DNA of 7,773 nt from an uncultured Schwartzia sp. (GTDB lineage: Bacteria; Bacillota; Negativicutes; Selenomonadales; Selenomonadaceae): positions 1 through 7,773 of the forward strand of contig CAJPUA010000038.1 of assembly GCA_905373705.1 (NCBI GenBank). Reading direction: 5' to 3'. Shown piece after piece: positions 6,738 through 7,773 of this stretch (position 1 is the stretch's first letter; each line of letters begins with the position of its first letter). Below the pieces are notes generated by a model, which was not told the DNA's origin, did not search any database, and saw only the letters and a list, made by a program, of their open reading frames with translations. The translations under genes were made by a program, and so were the position numbers.

Positions 6738-6944
6738 ATGTTTACACGCAGTGATTTCTGGATTGGGCTGGCGATCGGCGCGGTGGCGGGAGTTTTTGGC
6801 TATCGCTTCATGCAGGAGCGCGAGCAGCAAATGATGGCTTTGCAGCAGGGGCAGCCGGGGGGGCAGGTTCCGCTGGAGGAGCTGGAGCGCCAGAAAGAGG
6901 AACTGGAGGACCTCATCGCAGCGCAAAAGGCGCAGGAGAACTGA
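6738..6944 (+). CDS. Small single-span membrane protein with C-terminal coiled coil (YtxH-like architecture)
   Basis: A 68-residue protein. Residues 7-22 (FWIGLAIGAVAGVFGY) form a glycine-rich membrane span, followed by a Gln/Glu-rich helix, a GQPGGQ break (38-43) and a charged amphipathic segment, LEELERQKEELEDLIAAQK (47-65), typical of a short coiled coil. The frame is open further upstream, but the start at 6738 is preferred because GGAGGG (6726-6731) precedes it by 6 nt. A strong promoter lies upstream and a terminator directly downstream, so it can be an independent short transcript. The layout resembles YtxH-type small proteins, but I see no diagnostic motif. Its position before two HMA_2-like genes suggests a membrane-associated role in the same metal-related cluster (inference). 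Confidence 0.8.
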   Translation: MFTRSDFWIGLAIGAVAGVFGYRFMQEREQQMMALQQGQPGGQVPLEELERQKEELEDLIAAQKAQEN

Positions 6945-6958
6945 TCTTCGGCCAAGAG

Positions 6959-6988
6959 GAGGCTGCCTTTCGGACAGTCTCTTTTTTT
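6959..6988 (+). terminator. Rho-independent terminator (or attenuator) after the small membrane protein gene
   Basis: GAGGCTGCC (6959-6967) pairs with GGACAGTCTC (6972-6981) with one G-U pair and one mismatch around a short TTTC loop, followed by a T7 run. It starts 14 bp after the stop codon. No clear new promoter is seen between it and the next gene, so partial read-through may feed the HMA_2-like genes. Confidence 0.8.
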
Positions 6989-6992
6989 ATCG

Positions 6993-7016
6993 GCTCGCCT
7001 TTTTTGGGGTGCGAGC
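6993..7016 (+). repeat. Short hairpin upstream of the HMA_2-like genes
   Basis: GCTCGC (6993-6998) and GCGAGC (7011-7016) are exact reverse complements around a loop with T6 and G4. It lies between the terminator and the ribosome binding site of the 98-residue protein gene. It may shape the leader RNA or protect a processed end; a 6-bp stem alone is weak evidence. Confidence 0.4.
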
Positions 7017-7044
7017 AAGGAGAGAATGGGAGGGTTTCAAAACG

Positions 7045-7341
7045 ATGGATATAGCAATGTTTCCGCAATCAAAGATGGAACTCTTCCTGCGCACTGTGGA
7101 GGTTGCTTCCTATATTCCGGGACGTATCCGACTTTACAGCCGCTCGCTGCAGGGATGCGCGCCGTTGGCCCGGGAGACAGAAGCGCGGCTTTCCGGCCGG
7201 ACGGGGATAAAAAGCGTCCACGCCAGCGAAGTTACCGGCTCTATCCTCATCGAATACGATCCGGAGGCGCTGCGGCGCGATCCGGAGCTTTGCCGGGCGG
7301 AGGAATATATCCGCACCCACGTGAAAAAGAGAAAGGGATAA
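7045..7341 (+). CDS. HMA_2-like (heavy-metal-associated-like) domain protein
   Basis: A 98-residue protein that is one ferredoxin-like beta-alpha-beta unit: strand with IPGRIRLY (24-31), helix around 38-51 (APLARETEARLS), GIKSVHAS (54-61), strand TGSILIEYDP (64-73), and a basic C-terminal helix ending KKRKG. This pattern fits the HMA_2 family found next to cation P-type ATPases. It has no CxxC metal motif; its two Cys (38 and 83) are far apart. I chose the ATG at 7045, which has GGAGG (7029-7033) upstream with a rather long spacing of 11 nt; a GTG at 7009 in the same frame would add 12 residues but has no ribosome binding site. It ends in tandem stops (TAATAG), and the next gene starts 4 bp after its TAA, so the two are probably translated together. 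A role in metal trafficking or regulation of a transporter is inferred from the family. Confidence 0.75.
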   Translation: MDIAMFPQSKMELFLRTVEVASYIPGRIRLYSRSLQGCAPLARETEARLSGRTGIKSVHASEVTGSILIEYDPEALRRDPELCRAEEYIRTHVKKRKG

Positions 7342-7345
7342 TAGT

Positions 7346-7773
7346 ATGTCATATATGTCGGGAATCATGATGGGGCTGGCTTTAGGCAAAGGTCTGCGCC
7401 GCGCCCTCACGGGGCGGCTCCTTACCTCTGGCGGCGCGAGGATGGCGAGGGTCGGCATACGATCGCCTTTTTTCCAAAGCGACGCGCTGCCCCCTTCCCT
7501 TACGTTAGCGCGGGCGATCCCGGGACGGCGTCGCTATTATGCGGCGGCGCTTCAGAATAACGAAGCGTTGGCGAAGCGCCTGACAGAAAAACTCACGGCG
7601 CGGGACGGGATCGACGAAGCGCAGGTAAATCTCCGGACGGGCAGTCTGCTGCTTCTCTATCATGGGGACGAGACCGCTGTCGATCGAGTGATGGAAAAGG
7701 TCATGGCGGAGACGATGGAGACGTCTACGCTGCCGTCCCTTCCCGGTACGGTTGGTAATGGGCTGGCGGCAGT
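7346..7773 (+). CDS. Second HMA_2-like protein (partial, runs off the window)
   Basis: An open frame from ATG 7346 to the window end gives 142 codons without a stop. The ribosome binding site GAAAGGG (7331-7337) lies inside the end of the preceding gene, 8 nt before the ATG. Residues 1-16 (MSYMSGIMMGLALGKG) are Gly/Met-rich and hydrophobic, like the start of a membrane-associated segment. Residues 55-120 repeat the fold of the upstream protein: AIPGRRRYY (57-65), a helix (72-86), GIDEAQVN (88-95), TGSLLLLY (98-105) and a helix (110-126). The end, LPSLPGTVGNGLAA (129-142), may be a linker to a further domain. There is no Cys in the visible part, so no metal site of the CxxC kind. It could be a stand-alone HMA_2 protein or the N-terminus of something larger; the sequence outside the window decides. 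Confidence 0.75.
   Translation, partial: MSYMSGIMMGLALGKGLRRALTGRLLTSGGARMARVGIRSPFFQSDALPPSLTLARAIPGRRRYYAAALQNNEALAKRLTEKLTARDGIDEAQVNLRTGSLLLLYHGDETAVDRVMEKVMAETMETSTLPSLPGTVGNGLAA

Noticed and set aside
7026..7370. An alternative 114-codon plus-strand frame overlapping the first HMA_2-like gene
   Set aside because: It lacks any domain pattern and would overlap the start of the next gene, while the frame starting at 7045 has the ferredoxin-like pattern shared with its neighbour.

Overview
The window looks like chromosomal DNA from a GC-rich Negativicutes bacterium (a Selenomonas- or Veillonella-like diderm Firmicute). This placement is inferred from two things seen together: strong Firmicutes-type AGGAGG ribosome binding sites, and genes that need an outer membrane (a TonB-dependent receptor with signal peptide, plug and barrel). 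No rRNA or tRNA gene, CRISPR array, insertion sequence or phage gene was seen.

Layout, left to right. Positions 1-208 hold the 3' end of an unrecognised rightward gene, closed by a bidirectional terminator. A leftward gene (264-2336) encodes an EF-G paralogue of the EF-G2 type, with Tyr where classical EF-G has its catalytic His. The 238-bp gap 2337-2574 separates it from the divergent rightward TonB-dependent siderophore-type receptor (2575-4689). This gap is the richest regulatory stretch of the window: a promoter with a 13-bp palindrome in its spacer, an 18-bp perfect AT-rich inverted repeat with Fur-like half-sites, and a second inverted repeat around a candidate -10 box. A second bidirectional terminator (4716-4764) closes the receptor gene and the convergent leftward operon of a 195-residue single-span membrane protein (5932-6519) and a GH3 lipoprotein resembling NagZ (4763-5911).

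A divergent intergenic region (6520-6737) carries a promoter for each direction. To its right are three small rightward genes: a 68-residue membrane-anchored coiled-coil protein, a 98-residue HMA_2-like protein, and the start of a second HMA_2-like protein that runs off the window. The last two lie 4 bp apart and share an IPGRxRxY motif and a TGS-(I/L)L strand, so they look like related members of a metal-homeostasis cluster. In such clusters a P-type ATPase often follows, but that would lie outside this window.

The genes appear to be four separate units (unknown / translation factor / iron uptake and cell-wall recycling / metal-handling small proteins), not one pathway. No clearly new multi-gene system is proven here. 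The best candidates for something undescribed are the receptor-EF-G2 intergenic control region, the membrane protein paired with the GH3 lipoprotein, and the tandem HMA_2-like genes with the small membrane protein.
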